Source: a virus | IMG/VR virus record: IMGVR_UViG_3300021963_006848 | Coordinates: 1 to 64,000 of that record | Strand: one strand, 5' to 3' | DNA length: 64,000 bases | In this document: piece after piece, positions 15,418-24,120 of the stretch | Layout of the letters: the number at the start of each line of letters is the position of its first letter | Position numbering within the stretch: the first letter of the stretch is position 1 | Notes under the pieces: model-generated | Seen by the model: only the letters and a program-made list of their open reading frames with translations | What the model was told of the DNA's origin: nothing | Database searches by the model: none | Made by a program: the position numbers and the translations under genes

Positions 15418-15451
15418 TATAAAGATAAGAAAAAATAAGGTACGATCCTAC
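15418..15451 (-). promoter_or_regulatory. Promoter-like site (weak)
   Basis: Minus strand: GTAG, 20 nt, then TATCTTTA, 13 nt before the start at 15405. The -33 part is imperfect. Confidence 0.45.
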
Positions 15452-15463
15452 AGGTTTATTTCC

Positions 15464-15625
15464 CTATAGAACATGATCTTTATCATCTTCATCAAAGGGT
15501 CCGAATAGATCATCTCCTTTATAGTCCGGATGATTCTTTTGCATATAGTCGATTCCTTCTACCCATCTCCATGAGATTAATGCCACTACTGCAAACATAA
15601 TTCCAAACACTAGTACGTATTCCAT
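15464..15625 (-). CDS. Small membrane protein (53 residues)
   Basis: A 53-residue frame: an N-terminal hydrophobic helix (about 3-20) and a highly acidic tail (FGPFDEDDKDHVL). It fills the gap between the NlpC/P60 gene and the previous small membrane gene. Function unknown. Confidence 0.55.
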   Translation of the reverse strand: MEYVLVFGIMFAVVALISWRWVEGIDYMQKNHPDYKGDDLFGPFDEDDKDHVL

Positions 15626-15634
15626 TTTATATTA

Positions 15635-16102
15635 TTATTTAAGTCTTCCTGCTCCTTTGTATGCTCGCCTATAACGAGGTTCATTTAAACTACTTACTTT
15701 TACTCCTTCAATTCTATTAGATGCATGTATAAAATAAGTGTTACCTAAATAAAAGCCACAATGCCATCCGGAAGGTGATTGCGTACTTCTAAAGAATACT
15801 AAATCCCCAAGCTGTAAGCTGTCTCTCTTAACTCGTTCTGTCTGATTCCATTGCTTATATGCTACATTAGCTAATTGCTTACCATATACATCCATATAAA
15901 GACGTTTTGTAAATTGTGAGCAATCAATTCCCCTTTCTGTACTACCTCCTAACTTGTATGGCTTTCTCATCCAGTGAGTCATAAATTTATTCAAGGTAGT
16001 GTCTGCTGTAACTACATCATTAAATCCATTTTCATACTGTGCTTGTGCATTTACAAAATGTGCCCATAGCATACATATCCACAATATTATTACTCTTTTC
16101 AT
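15635..16102 (-). CDS. Secreted NlpC/P60 cysteine peptidase
   Basis: A 155-residue protein with a signal peptide (about residues 1-20, ending NAQA) and the NlpC/P60 fold: GIDCSQF (catalytic Cys near 61), a WHCGFYLG histidine and FIHAS as third residue. This family cuts D-Glu-diaminopimelate bonds in peptidoglycan. A signal peptide means the host exports it, so it can act on the wall from the periplasm, in lysis or in wall remodelling. The dedicated lysis genes lie 33 kb away. Confidence 0.8.
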   Translation of the reverse strand: MKRVIILWICMLWAHFVNAQAQYENGFNDVVTADTTLNKFMTHWMRKPYKLGGSTERGIDCSQFTKRLYMDVYGKQLANVAYKQWNQTERVKRDSLQLGDLVFFRSTQSPSGWHCGFYLGNTYFIHASNRIEGVKVSSLNEPRYRRAYKGAGRLK

Positions 16103-16114
16103 ATTTTTCTAATT

Positions 16115-16681
16115 TTAATCCCACCACCCTCTCATATCTGACCCATCGTAGTTCTTATTGAACTTTCTAGAGTTTTTAGTACCTTTAAGTATATTCCATA
16201 ACTCTTTCCATTCTTCATCTTCTATCTGTCTTGCTCTTACAAATACCTTTCTGTTATGAGCTTTTTGTTCAGGAGTATCCTTGTCTATGAGCATACCGTC
16301 TTCATTTACGTTCCAATCCCAATCACTCAAAGGACCCAACTCTGCTTCTGCTCGTTCTATAAAGTTATCCTCTCGTGCATTTTTTAAAAGCTCTAAGACT
16401 CTTCTAATAGACTGTACTTTAGCATCTCTACTTTCTGGAACTTCTATACCTTTAGTACTTAAGCCTTTTTCCTGCACATGTAGTGATTTTTCAAAAAGAT
16501 TTAAAGTATACCTATAATCCCACCAACGATGATCCCATAACTCTTTTCTGAAAGTCCATACATTTAGTATGAAATTTTTTAGATCCCATCGCAAGGTTTT
16601 GTAAATCTTATACCACCATGTATTATGTCTTGCTAGTACTTTTAGACTATCAACAAAACTATCTGATATTTGTATTTTCAT
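16115..16681 (-). CDS. Conserved phage protein of unknown function
   Basis: A 188-residue protein, rich in Trp, with a W.Y..L.LFE.SL segment near residue 58 and a C-terminal DGSDMRGWWD. From memory, related proteins with this final motif are widespread in tailed phages, without an assigned function. It is likely soluble and helical. Confidence 0.6.
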   Translation of the reverse strand: MKIQISDSFVDSLKVLARHNTWWYKIYKTLRWDLKNFILNVWTFRKELWDHRWWDYRYTLNLFEKSLHVQEKGLSTKGIEVPESRDAKVQSIRRVLELLKNAREDNFIERAEAELGPLSDWDWNVNEDGMLIDKDTPEQKAHNRKVFVRARQIEDEEWKELWNILKGTKNSRKFNKNYDGSDMRGWWD

Positions 16682-16682
16682 A

Positions 16683-16790
16683 TCAAGTTAATGCTGCTAT
16701 AATTAATGTTACTACTAATCCTAAAAATGCCCAGAACGAAACGTCTTCAGCAAATTTAATTTGGTCGGGTCTTCTTCCTTGATTTTCCAT
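16683..16790 (-). CDS. Small membrane protein (35 residues), apparently leaderless
   Basis: A 35-residue frame starting MENQGRRPDQ with one hydrophobic helix (about 18-34). Its ATG lies about where transcription should start from the promoter at 16789-16826, so the mRNA would be leaderless or nearly so. Alternatively the promoter serves the next gene (16115-16681) and this frame is incidental. Confidence 0.5.
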   Translation of the reverse strand: MENQGRRPDQIKFAEDVSFWAFLGLVVTLIIAALT

Positions 16791-16826
16791 ACACTTAAGA
16801 TACGAAAAAATATAATTAGAAACAAC
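16789..16826 (-). promoter_or_regulatory. Promoter ending the modification operon
   Basis: Minus strand: GTTG, 20 nt ending TTCG, then TATCTTAAG, directly against the 35-residue frame. The -33 element overlaps the stop codon of the sulfotransferase-like gene. There is no CTGCGT block. Confidence 0.65.
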
Positions 16827-17398
16827 TAAATTAGAGTCTTTTTTACCCCTAAATTATCTTTCCTGTACTTGTTATTCTTATCTAATAAAAAACGGTAATT
16901 TTTGCCTGTAATTCCAACATACTTATCTATTGTGTCTAAATCTTCTCCAGTTATATAAACTTTTTCATAAGTTGTTTTAAAATCATCAATACCTTCTATC
17001 TCTTTATATCCATCTTGAAACGATTCTAAATGCTTTTGTATATCTCCTTCCGGAACTTGTTTATCAGTATACATATAAGGTTCGTGCCAATGTTCTTGTG
17101 AATTTTCAAGAGCAGCATATGCAAAACTTTGTGCCTGCTCTAATGTATTTTCTCTCCAGAGTATAATAACTTTATCAAACTTATCTTTCAATTCTTTATA
17201 CCAATAACCTCCTTGTCCCCATATTGATTTTACAACTACATTATCTCTTTCAAAAATATCGTAGTCAGTTAAAGTTGACTGCCAGAATCGGGAATCGTGG
17301 AAAGGCTCTATTGCTACTAAGTAGTTTAAACTTTCTGCCAAGTAATAAGCTAGGTTTGTTGAACCTGTTCTAGGAAGAGCATAAATTAGTATTCGCAT
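16826..17398 (-). CDS. Sulfotransferase-like protein
   Basis: A 190-residue protein beginning with the PAPS-binding loop of sulfotransferases, LPRTGSTNLA (residues 8-17), and containing VIILWREN near residue 78, a plausible 3'-phosphate-binding strand. Sulfotransferases move sulfate from PAPS to hydroxyl or amine groups on proteins, sugars or small molecules. An APS kinase, which makes PAPS, is in the same operon (25377-25814). It ends KKTLI, the C-terminal residues shared by five other proteins here. It is the last gene of the run. Confidence 0.65.
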   Translation of the reverse strand: MRILIYALPRTGSTNLAYYLAESLNYLVAIEPFHDSRFWQSTLTDYDIFERDNVVVKSIWGQGGYWYKELKDKFDKVIILWRENTLEQAQSFAYAALENSQEHWHEPYMYTDKQVPEGDIQKHLESFQDGYKEIEGIDDFKTTYEKVYITGEDLDTIDKYVGITGKNYRFLLDKNNKYRKDNLGVKKTLI

Positions 17399-17772
17399 AT
17401 TGACTTTCCGTAGTTTTTATAATCTCTATTTACAAAGTTAGATTTAAAATACTCTCCTTTGGGCCGTTCTAACTTATATTCTACTACATGGTAACTTACC
17501 GTAATTTCATCTCCTCTATCAATAGGTCTATTGGCATATAAGTTATACCCATTCTCAGTTTTAACTAGCGTAGTATTAGGACGTTCACTATGGTTACAAA
17601 ATCTACCTAACGGATCACTTTCCCATAAAGTTGCTGTGAGCTTTCTTCCTAGTTTACTAGCTCTAGATTCAACATACTCACCTATAAATTCTTCTTCTTC
17701 AAAATAAGCATTTGAAAAAACTCCAACTCCTTTTATTGGTAATACTATAAGAGTAAAATTAGCTTCTATCAT
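17386..17772 (-). CDS. SET-domain protein
   Basis: A 128-residue protein with GVFSNAYFEEEEFIGEYVE near the N-terminus and GRFCNHSERPNTT followed by ANRPIDRGDEITVSY. These are the NHS and Y-motif signatures of SET-domain lysine methyltransferases. Length is close to the minimal SET fold. It probably methylates a lysine of a protein, perhaps another product of this operon, but no target is visible. Overlaps its neighbours by 4-13 nt. Confidence 0.75.
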   Translation of the reverse strand: MIEANFTLIVLPIKGVGVFSNAYFEEEEFIGEYVESRASKLGRKLTATLWESDPLGRFCNHSERPNTTLVKTENGYNLYANRPIDRGDEITVSYHVVEYKLERPKGEYFKSNFVNRDYKNYGKSICEY

Positions 17773-19289
17773 AGTACCTGAATATTATCTATAGAGTTAT
17801 CGTAAATGGTTTTTAAATTTATTTTTAGCTTTTCTCTAAGAGGAGCTAATTTAATATCTAAGTTAAGATCATTATTCTCTTCTATAAGTAATGTATTATT
17901 TAATACCCTTACACCAGCTCCTACTAGGTACCAACTGTACATATCAAATACGTCTGATTTACCTAATACAGATAAGTCCCCATTTTTTGGCGGCCTTATG
18001 CTCCATAACTTTAATAACGCTTTCAGTTTTTCTGGAGTCTCTGTTCTAGTTTTATATGTTCTCCAAAATTCTGTATCTTTTCTTTGAGTCATATAATGGT
18101 AATATAAGAATGCAACACATTCATCATTAAGTTCTCCTATAAGGTTATTGTAGATATCTCGAATACTTTGGTTATCTACTTTTAATGAACTAGGATCTAA
18201 GTTAAGGAGTTGCATTATTACAAGCATTACAGAAGTAGCTTCTAGAGGTTCTGTAAAACCAGCTGATAAGCCGATTGCAATACAATTCTTATGCCATACG
18301 TTTTTAAATCTTCCAGCATTAAATTTAAAGACTTTTGTACTTTCAATTGGGTGCCCTAAAAACTCTTCTACTTCTGCTCTAGCCTCTTGTTCGTTTATAA
18401 ACTTATCATCAAAAATATATCCACACCCCCATCTACCTTTCACAGGAATTTGCCACATCCAGCCATACTTCATAGCTATAGCTCTAGTCTCAGGTCTTAT
18501 AATTTTTTCAGTTTGAGGTAAGAAGAATGGAATAGCAGAATTTACTGTTAGTTGTTTATCGTAAGATACCCACTTTGAATTGTATGCATTACCTATTAAA
18601 AGTCTTTGAAATCCGCTACAATCAAAAATAAAATCACATTCGAAAAATCTTCCATCTTGTATAGATATACCTGTAATCATTTCGGATTCATTCATAAATA
18701 CTTTATCAAATTCTCCATCAACACATATAACACCTCTAGCTTCAGCAACTGAGCGTAAGTACTTAGCAACTTTTCTGGCATTAAAATGAAAAGAATATCC
18801 GACTGAGTTGTTAACTTTGTTACCTTCCTTATAAAAAGGACTTTTCTTTTCTTTAATCAACTTACTTGCAGGTATTACTTCATCTAAATCTTCTTTATTT
18901 GCTAAAGCATTTAGTATAAAGAAAGCACTATTAGTATTAGGTACTCCTGTGTTTGAATTTATATTAAGGTTATTAAGTTGTTTAAAATCTATTGACGAAC
19001 CGGGAGGTGCAGCAAATGGATGTAAGTAGTTTGTTCCATCTCCATTCCAATTTTCAAAATTTATTCCTAGTTTAAAAGTAGCGTCACATTCTTTTTTAAA
19101 CTCACCTAAGTTTATATTTAAACTTTGTAAAAATGCTGGTAATAAAGGTACTGATCCTTCTCCGGCACCTAAGATTCCTACCTTACTGCTTTCTATCAAA
19201 ACTACTCTGGTCTTTTCATAAAGCTGTTTTACTTGTAAAGCTGTTAACCACCCTGCTGTTCCTCCTCCTAATATAACTATATTTCTCAT
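17769..19289 (-). CDS. Flavin-dependent tryptophan halogenase
   Basis: A 506-residue protein, normal length for the family. It has the FAD-binding GGGTAGW (residues 8-14), the catalytic lysine in ATFKLGINFE (Lys73), WMWQIP (about 280), the WxWxIP signature, and the catalytic glutamate in GFTEPLEAT (about 345). All active-site features appear intact. These enzymes chlorinate or brominate tryptophan, free or in peptides, using FADH2 from a separate reductase; none is seen here. Related genes are known in cyanophages with unknown role. Confidence 0.9.
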   Translation of the reverse strand: MRNIVILGGGTAGWLTALQVKQLYEKTRVVLIESSKVGILGAGEGSVPLLPAFLQSLNINLGEFKKECDATFKLGINFENWNGDGTNYLHPFAAPPGSSIDFKQLNNLNINSNTGVPNTNSAFFILNALANKEDLDEVIPASKLIKEKKSPFYKEGNKVNNSVGYSFHFNARKVAKYLRSVAEARGVICVDGEFDKVFMNESEMITGISIQDGRFFECDFIFDCSGFQRLLIGNAYNSKWVSYDKQLTVNSAIPFFLPQTEKIIRPETRAIAMKYGWMWQIPVKGRWGCGYIFDDKFINEQEARAEVEEFLGHPIESTKVFKFNAGRFKNVWHKNCIAIGLSAGFTEPLEATSVMLVIMQLLNLDPSSLKVDNQSIRDIYNNLIGELNDECVAFLYYHYMTQRKDTEFWRTYKTRTETPEKLKALLKLWSIRPPKNGDLSVLGKSDVFDMYSWYLVGAGVRVLNNTLLIEENNDLNLDIKLAPLREKLKINLKTIYDNSIDNIQVL

Positions 19290-19768
19290 ATTAATGTTTT
19301 CTGTTCTTTATGAAGATAAGAATTTTCTGCTAAAAATGCAACTAAAGTATACCTTTGTCCTTCTATTACCGGAAGAACTCTATGTCTTAGAGTAGGTCCA
19401 AATATCATAGCCGTATTTTCTTCTGGTAGTATCTTTGATATTTCTTGATCTATATACTCAAATTCACCACCCGTGAAGTTTTGATTTAAAAAGCAAACTA
19501 AGTTTTCTTTATACTTAATATGATGACGGTGGTAGTTTTCTGTCATCCTTATGTTTTTATCTATTCGTTGAATTCTTAATATATCTATTTCCCCTACTAG
19601 ATTGTGTTTTCTAAATAAGCTTTCTACTTCTACATACAACTCCCCAGTAATATTACAGCCTCTGAAATTATAGATATCATCTTCTACTTTTCTATATTTA
19701 CAGATCTCAGCATATTCTAGAAGATTTCTGTGGAGATCTTTTGGTAAGAAGTTCTTGATAGTTTTCAT
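19286..19768 (-). CDS. Fe(II)/2-oxoglutarate oxygenase-like protein
   Basis: A 160-residue protein. NYHRHHIKYKENLVC..FLN...TGGEFEY and later RHRVLPVIEGQRYTLVAF fit the 2-oxoglutarate-dependent dioxygenase fold of prolyl-hydroxylase type: a metal-binding His, a GGEF strand, a second His and an Arg. It likely hydroxylates a peptide or small molecule. It ends QKTLI. Its start overlaps the halogenase stop by 4 nt. Confidence 0.68.
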   Translation of the reverse strand: MKTIKNFLPKDLHRNLLEYAEICKYRKVEDDIYNFRGCNITGELYVEVESLFRKHNLVGEIDILRIQRIDKNIRMTENYHRHHIKYKENLVCFLNQNFTGGEFEYIDQEISKILPEENTAMIFGPTLRHRVLPVIEGQRYTLVAFLAENSYLHKEQKTLI

Positions 19769-20472
19769 TAAATTAAAGTACTGCTCTTCTTATAAGGAGG
19801 TTCTATAAAATTAAAATAAAAGTCCTCTAAACTACTATCTATTGTTAAGTTACATTCTATATTCTTTGTATGGTTTGTTATAATAAAGTCAAAAGGCTTA
19901 CCTGTAATTTCCTTGACGTACTTTTCTATCTTACTATTTTCTTTTAGGTTAAAGTATAAGATACTTTCATCATTCTCATGCCACCTAGAAGGAGCTGTCA
20001 TTACAGATGAAAAAATCATGTAAGTATTCTTACTATAGGGTAAACCTGTAGGTATTAGTCTTTTGAAGAAATTACTACATTTTTCTATATCCTGTAAATT
20101 AGAACTAAATCCAATTTCGTTCTCCCAAGCGTTAATAAAGTCTAATGTAGTAGTGCTTGTTAAGATTTGAGCAGCTGTTACGTTATATTCAGCAATAAAC
20201 TTTATTACATATTTCCATGCAGATAAGAACCTATCTAAAGGATCTCTATTAATAGCTATTACAGGATAATCATATCCAAAATGTTCTCTTAGTTTTGAAA
20301 TTCGTTCATGTGCATGTCTACGAGGTTCTAAACCTCTGTCCGCCTGTCTTTGTGCTAGTACATTGTTTGTAGGGTACTTAATAGAGAACCCTGCTAGAAA
20401 ACAAGAACGTTCAAATGCTACTGTAGCTGTTCTAGGTATCTTAAGAAACAAAAACTTGTTATCTACTAACAT
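19768..20472 (-). CDS. Sulfotransferase-like protein
   Basis: A 234-residue protein starting with a PAPS-loop-like segment, FLKIPRTATVAFERS (residues 9-23), and VIAINRDPLDRFLSAWKY near residue 83, the 3'-phosphate-binding motif of sulfotransferases. The family resemblance is to the Sulfotransfer_2 and tyrosyl or carbohydrate types. It ends SSTLI. The start overlaps the stop of the next gene at 19768 by one base. Confidence 0.68.
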   Translation of the reverse strand: MLVDNKFLFLKIPRTATVAFERSCFLAGFSIKYPTNNVLAQRQADRGLEPRRHAHERISKLREHFGYDYPVIAINRDPLDRFLSAWKYVIKFIAEYNVTAAQILTSTTTLDFINAWENEIGFSSNLQDIEKCSNFFKRLIPTGLPYSKNTYMIFSSVMTAPSRWHENDESILYFNLKENSKIEKYVKEITGKPFDFIITNHTKNIECNLTIDSSLEDFYFNFIEPPYKKSSTLI

Positions 20473-20489
20473 ATAACCTTTTTATAAAA

Positions 20490-20603
20490 TTAAGATAAGT
20501 GCTTGTCTCTGATCAAACTTATTATAGACTCTATTGCATTTTTCACTTTTACATCTGTTGCGGGTGCTGTGGGTACTACCACAATATCTACTATATTTGC
20601 CAT
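20490..20603 (-). CDS. Small protein (37 residues) next to the Hint protein
   Basis: A 37-residue frame beginning MANIVDIVVVPTAPATDV, with an amphipathic C-terminal half. It starts one nucleotide after the stop of the 627-residue Hint protein, so it may be translationally coupled. It has no Cys or Trp. It could be a chaperone-like peptide or a substrate for the nearby enzymes, but there is no direct support. Confidence 0.45.
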   Translation of the reverse strand: MANIVDIVVVPTAPATDVKVKNAIESIISLIRDKHLS

Positions 20604-20604
20604 C

Positions 20605-22488
20605 TTATTGTAATTTTTTTGCCATGTTATGAACTAGTATTCCTTCTGCTATATAATTCTGAGTATCTTCAACTGAGATATTATATACTAATCCTTTATA
20701 ATCCTCAAATTCTATCGTCTCGATTAGAACCCAGTTCCCCATAAGGTTAATAAAGTACTTATCGGTTTCTAATTTTTCGACTACTAACTCTTTGTGAAAA
20801 TCTTTATCAGCTTCTGGATCTACTGCTGCCCATTTGATATTACCTTCGAAATCTTTAATAGCAAATGGATGTCCTACTGTAGCTTTAGTTCTTATTCCGT
20901 TTATAACTACAAGCTTATCATTGTAGTCTGATTTCCATATACCTTTTACCTTCTTTGTAACTATATCATTAGTATTAAAGTCAAAAGATTGTACTATATC
21001 TCCAACTTCTATATCTTTGATTTCTTTTTCACCATCTGCTGTAAATACTACAGCGTCGCCTACAAAGCATTGTGCTTGACAAGTCCAGCAAGAATTATAA
21101 CAACTCCACCAGCCGCAATTATATCCACTACACCAGCATGGGTTATGTTGTACTAATGCTATATTGGTTGATTCATCTAGAATAGATAAGAAAATATCTT
21201 GTTCTTCTACATCGAGTTCATAAATTAATTTGGTATCGTAAACCGCATCAAGAGCTACTATTTCTTTCTTTAAAAGCTCATTAGTAGCAACATCTAATAG
21301 AATTACCTTATCTCCTAATTCTACTTGACTAAGAGACTTAAACCTAGTTACTGTACTTCCACTAACTTCTGTATAAAAAGTAGATCTAGTAGAATCATCC
21401 CAAGTAGTTCCATCTTCTAAAGTAATATTCAAATAAACTGTTTCTAAACTAGAGCTGATAAATCCTACAACGTTAGCGGAGTTAACCTGTAATGAGCTCT
21501 CCATTTCTGCAAAAGAAGAAGAAAAAGCTAGGACATCAACAGAACCAGTAGGTAGGTTACTAAATTGAACTGATTTTACTACTGTTCCTTCTTCTACATC
21601 TTGGATAGATATATACTCTCCTGTAGGTGTTACAATTTTTGTATCTTCATCTACGTGGTATACGTTCTTCTGATTATCTGTAGAGAGTTTAGAAATCCAT
21701 TTAATTCTAGATTTATTAGTAAGTGCAGTTGTTCCTGCTTGTAATTCATCGGGCCAAATATCTAAACTATAAGGTGATGTTTGGTGATAAGAACCAAGGT
21801 GTAGTGTATCTAAAGTAGAACCATAAACTAAATCTAAACTTCTAATAATAGAATAACGTCCTTGTATAACATTATTTTCTGAATTGATAAACTCTTGTAT
21901 AAAATATGGTGCTGTAGTATTAGCCACTAACGTGTCATATTCAGTTTGATTTGTTATAGTATGTACTTGAGGGTATACTTTTGCATCATACTGAGGCTGT
22001 ACTGATTTAACTACAACGTTGGGTGCTTTAGTAGCATCAAATCCTGCCGGAATAGCGTACGATTGGCTTTGTATAAGTTCTTGTAAGTTTCCTTTATCTG
22101 CACAATACACATCATCTATTAAAGCTGTACTATCGAATGCCTGTCTAAGAATAAACTTCGTGGGAGAATCTTCTACATAAGGTACTGTGGTAGCATAAGT
22201 ACTTACTTGATAAGGAGTGTATGCAATACCTAAGCTCTCACAAATACTCTGTAGCTTTGTACCTAAAGAAAGATTAGCTCTAAACTTAGGATCTGTTACT
22301 AACTGTTGATCATTAAAGATATAAACTAACTCTGCTATAGAATTTGATTGAAGTAATGCTTCAAGCCCAGAAAAATCTAAATGCGGGATCATACTTTGGT
22401 AGATTCCGGCACTTGTATTTAATTCAACAAGCCTTGCGTTTCCATCATCATCAAGCAAGAAGTCACTTCCTATTAAAACAGCTTTCAT
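20605..22488 (-). CDS. ATP-grasp-like protein with two Hint domains flanking a Cys/Trp-rich peptide
   Basis: A 627-residue protein. Residues 1-275 look ATP-grasp-like: GSDFLLDDDGNARLVELNT at the N-terminus is a typical ATP-grasp metal-binding motif, out of its usual order, and YFIQEFINSEN (195-205) a nucleotide-binding one. Hint domain 1 (about 278-449) ends in QHN but has His278 in place of the intein nucleophile and lacks the block-B histidine (STRST). Hint domain 2 (474-621) has Cys474, TVGH (537-540) and HN (620-621), followed by Met, so it cannot splice. Between them, 450-473 holds six Cys, four Trp and two Tyr. Predicted result: the peptide is released or ligated by the flanking Hint domains. 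Confidence 0.75.
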   Translation of the reverse strand: MKAVLIGSDFLLDDDGNARLVELNTSAGIYQSMIPHLDFSGLEALLQSNSIAELVYIFNDQQLVTDPKFRANLSLGTKLQSICESLGIAYTPYQVSTYATTVPYVEDSPTKFILRQAFDSTALIDDVYCADKGNLQELIQSQSYAIPAGFDATKAPNVVVKSVQPQYDAKVYPQVHTITNQTEYDTLVANTTAPYFIQEFINSENNVIQGRYSIIRSLDLVYGSTLDTLHLGSYHQTSPYSLDIWPDELQAGTTALTNKSRIKWISKLSTDNQKNVYHVDEDTKIVTPTGEYISIQDVEEGTVVKSVQFSNLPTGSVDVLAFSSSFAEMESSLQVNSANVVGFISSSLETVYLNITLEDGTTWDDSTRSTFYTEVSGSTVTRFKSLSQVELGDKVILLDVATNELLKKEIVALDAVYDTKLIYELDVEEQDIFLSILDESTNIALVQHNPCWCSGYNCGWWSCYNSCWTCQAQCFVGDAVVFTADGEKEIKDIEVGDIVQSFDFNTNDIVTKKVKGIWKSDYNDKLVVINGIRTKATVGHPFAIKDFEGNIKWAAVDPEADKDFHKELVVEKLETDKYFINLMGNWVLIETIEFEDYKGLVYNISVEDTQNYIAEGILVHNMAKKLQ

Positions 22489-22538
22489 ATTATGAGTTTA
22501 AATTAATTCGTTTATATATAAATATCTAAGCGGACTGT

Positions 22539-22994
22539 TTATATAAGAGTCTTTGTACTTTTAATTCCGCTTCTTCTAAAATAGCTTATAAATAAGTACT
22601 GTGTTCCTTCTTCCACGCTTTCTAACTCTAGATCTATTCCGAAATCAAAGTAAACTGCTTTATTAGCTTCTGGTACAATTATGCTTTCTTTATATCTTAA
22701 TCCACCCCCAGAATAGTTTTCGTTAATAAAATAGATAATAAGTGCGTAATCTAGATCCTTAAATTGCTTATATATAGTCTTTATACCTTTACTTCTCTTA
22801 CTGAAATACATTTTATCACATTGGTAAGGAATACCAACTCCTAAGAACATGTTTTCAAAATCTATTGCAATCTGATGAGATGGGTATGTAAACCTATAAT
22901 AATTACCATCCGTATCATCTAATGCATACTTACCTTCAATATCGATAAGTCTATTTCGAAAATAATCAGGTAGTATGTTATCGAAGATTATCAT
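22539..22994 (-). CDS. Fe(II)/2-oxoglutarate oxygenase-like protein
   Basis: A 151-residue protein whose LIIYFINENYSGGGLRY...VYFDFG order matches the strand layout of the compact 2-oxoglutarate dioxygenases, though the metal-binding His-x-Asp is less clear than in its neighbours. It may be an inactive or divergent copy. It ends TKTLI with a stop codon and codons different from those of the other proteins sharing that ending. It lies 50 nt upstream of the Hint gene. Confidence 0.5.
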   Translation of the reverse strand: MIIFDNILPDYFRNRLIDIEGKYALDDTDGNYYRFTYPSHQIAIDFENMFLGVGIPYQCDKMYFSKRSKGIKTIYKQFKDLDYALIIYFINENYSGGGLRYKESIIVPEANKAVYFDFGIDLELESVEEGTQYLFISYFRRSGIKSTKTLI

Positions 22995-23587
22995 CTAATC
23001 TCTGTTATATTAAAGCTAATGTTTGAACAAATAGCAATTCTAGTTCCTTCTGAATTAGGAGATAAGTTAGGTTTATGTTCTACATCTCCTTTAAAAAATA
23101 TAAAATCTCCTTCGTTTGGCTTAGTTGCATATACCCTACCGTCTTTATCTCTAAGTAACAATGCACCCTCTTCTCCTTGTAAATCATAAGGTACTTGAAC
23201 ATAAAAGCAATAAGTCCAGTCTGTAAGAATAGGTGCATTAATCTTTGTATCCGGAAAGTTAATAGCAGCTGTATGCATATGAAAGCCGTTATCTGGATCT
23301 TTAGAGGTTTTATCTTGTATGTAACTCCATGTTTTACCTACCCAAATTGGTTTAGACTTCTCAGGTATATTGGATAAGCCTTTAGCAATCTTCTTACCGT
23401 ACTTAATAACATGGTCTATTTCTGGGCTATGAACTTTAATCTCTGTTGTATTAAAGTCTGTAGTACCTAATAGCCACTTATTCTGCTTTACTCTATATAT
23501 AATTTCATCTTGTCCGTAGGTCCAATCATATTGAGCTTTATAGATGGTGAGTGTATCACTTACTCTAAATTCTTTTACAGGTATCAT
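22991..23587 (-). CDS. 2-oxoglutarate oxygenase-like protein
   Basis: A 198-residue protein with HMHTAAINFPD near residue 102, VYATKPNEGDFIFFKGDVEHKP near 160 and TRIAICSN near the end, which reads as His...Asp/Glu...His...Arg of the 2-oxoglutarate dioxygenase fold. It lacks the TLI ending seen in its neighbours (ends ITEIR). It overlaps both neighbours by 4 nt. It likely hydroxylates an unknown acceptor. Confidence 0.55.
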   Translation of the reverse strand: MIPVKEFRVSDTLTIYKAQYDWTYGQDEIIYRVKQNKWLLGTTDFNTTEIKVHSPEIDHVIKYGKKIAKGLSNIPEKSKPIWVGKTWSYIQDKTSKDPDNGFHMHTAAINFPDTKINAPILTDWTYCFYVQVPYDLQGEEGALLLRDKDGRVYATKPNEGDFIFFKGDVEHKPNLSPNSEGTRIAICSNISFNITEIR

Positions 23588-24120
23588 ATAAGTGTCTTTG
23601 ATTCTTTTTGCTTAAATTCTATAAAGACTGTAAATGTAAGTCTTCCGTCTTTAATAGAAGTCCCAAACGGCTCTTGTACTGCATGGTTGATATTAGCAGG
23701 ATAGCATACAAATCTATTAAAAACATTTTCTACTTCGTCAATCTGAATATAGTTGTCATCATAGAAAGAAGTTCCGGAATTAGGTACTTGAAACGGAGCT
23801 AGATAAATTACTCCTGCGTAGTCTTTCCTACGGTCTTTATGTATACGGTTCTTACTGTACCCTTTCTCTTTTGTAGTATCTTCTAATGTATAATGGAAAT
23901 AACAATCATAAGCTGCTGTTGCAAACTTAGAATCTCTTTTACTTAATTCAGATTTTACAAGATTGGTTACTTTTAATGTAAGTTCGTTTTGCTTTAAACA
24001 TCTAAAACCCTTCCATCCTTGTTCTTCAAACGGAGGAGTATATTCTAACTCTAAAGCTTGATCTCTGATATCCCAGACGTCTTTTAAAAAATCATCTATC
24101 TGAATTAAACCTTGTATCAT
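23584..24120 (-). CDS. 2-oxoglutarate oxygenase-like protein
   Basis: A 178-residue protein with RIHKDRRKDYAGVIYLAPF near residue 93, GTSFYDD, NINHAVQEPFG and a final GRLTFTVFIEF. This gives the His-x-Asp, distal His and Arg set of Fe(II)/2-oxoglutarate dioxygenases, with normal family length. It ends SKTLI. It overlaps neighbours by 4 nt and is probably co-translated. Confidence 0.65.
   Translation of the reverse strand: MIQGLIQIDDFLKDVWDIRDQALELEYTPPFEEQGWKGFRCLKQNELTLKVTNLVKSELSKRDSKFATAAYDCYFHYTLEDTTKEKGYSKNRIHKDRRKDYAGVIYLAPFQVPNSGTSFYDDNYIQIDEVENVFNRFVCYPANINHAVQEPFGTSIKDGRLTFTVFIEFKQKESKTLI

Noticed and set aside
20499-20744. 81-residue plus-strand frame opposite the end of the Hint gene
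   Set aside because: It is Tyr/Cys/Leu-rich shadow sequence and overlaps the second Hint domain and the 37-residue gene.
20605-22488. Ordinary intein splicing of the 627-residue protein
   Set aside because: Hint 1 has no N-terminal nucleophile and Hint 2 is followed by Met, so neither can complete normal splicing.
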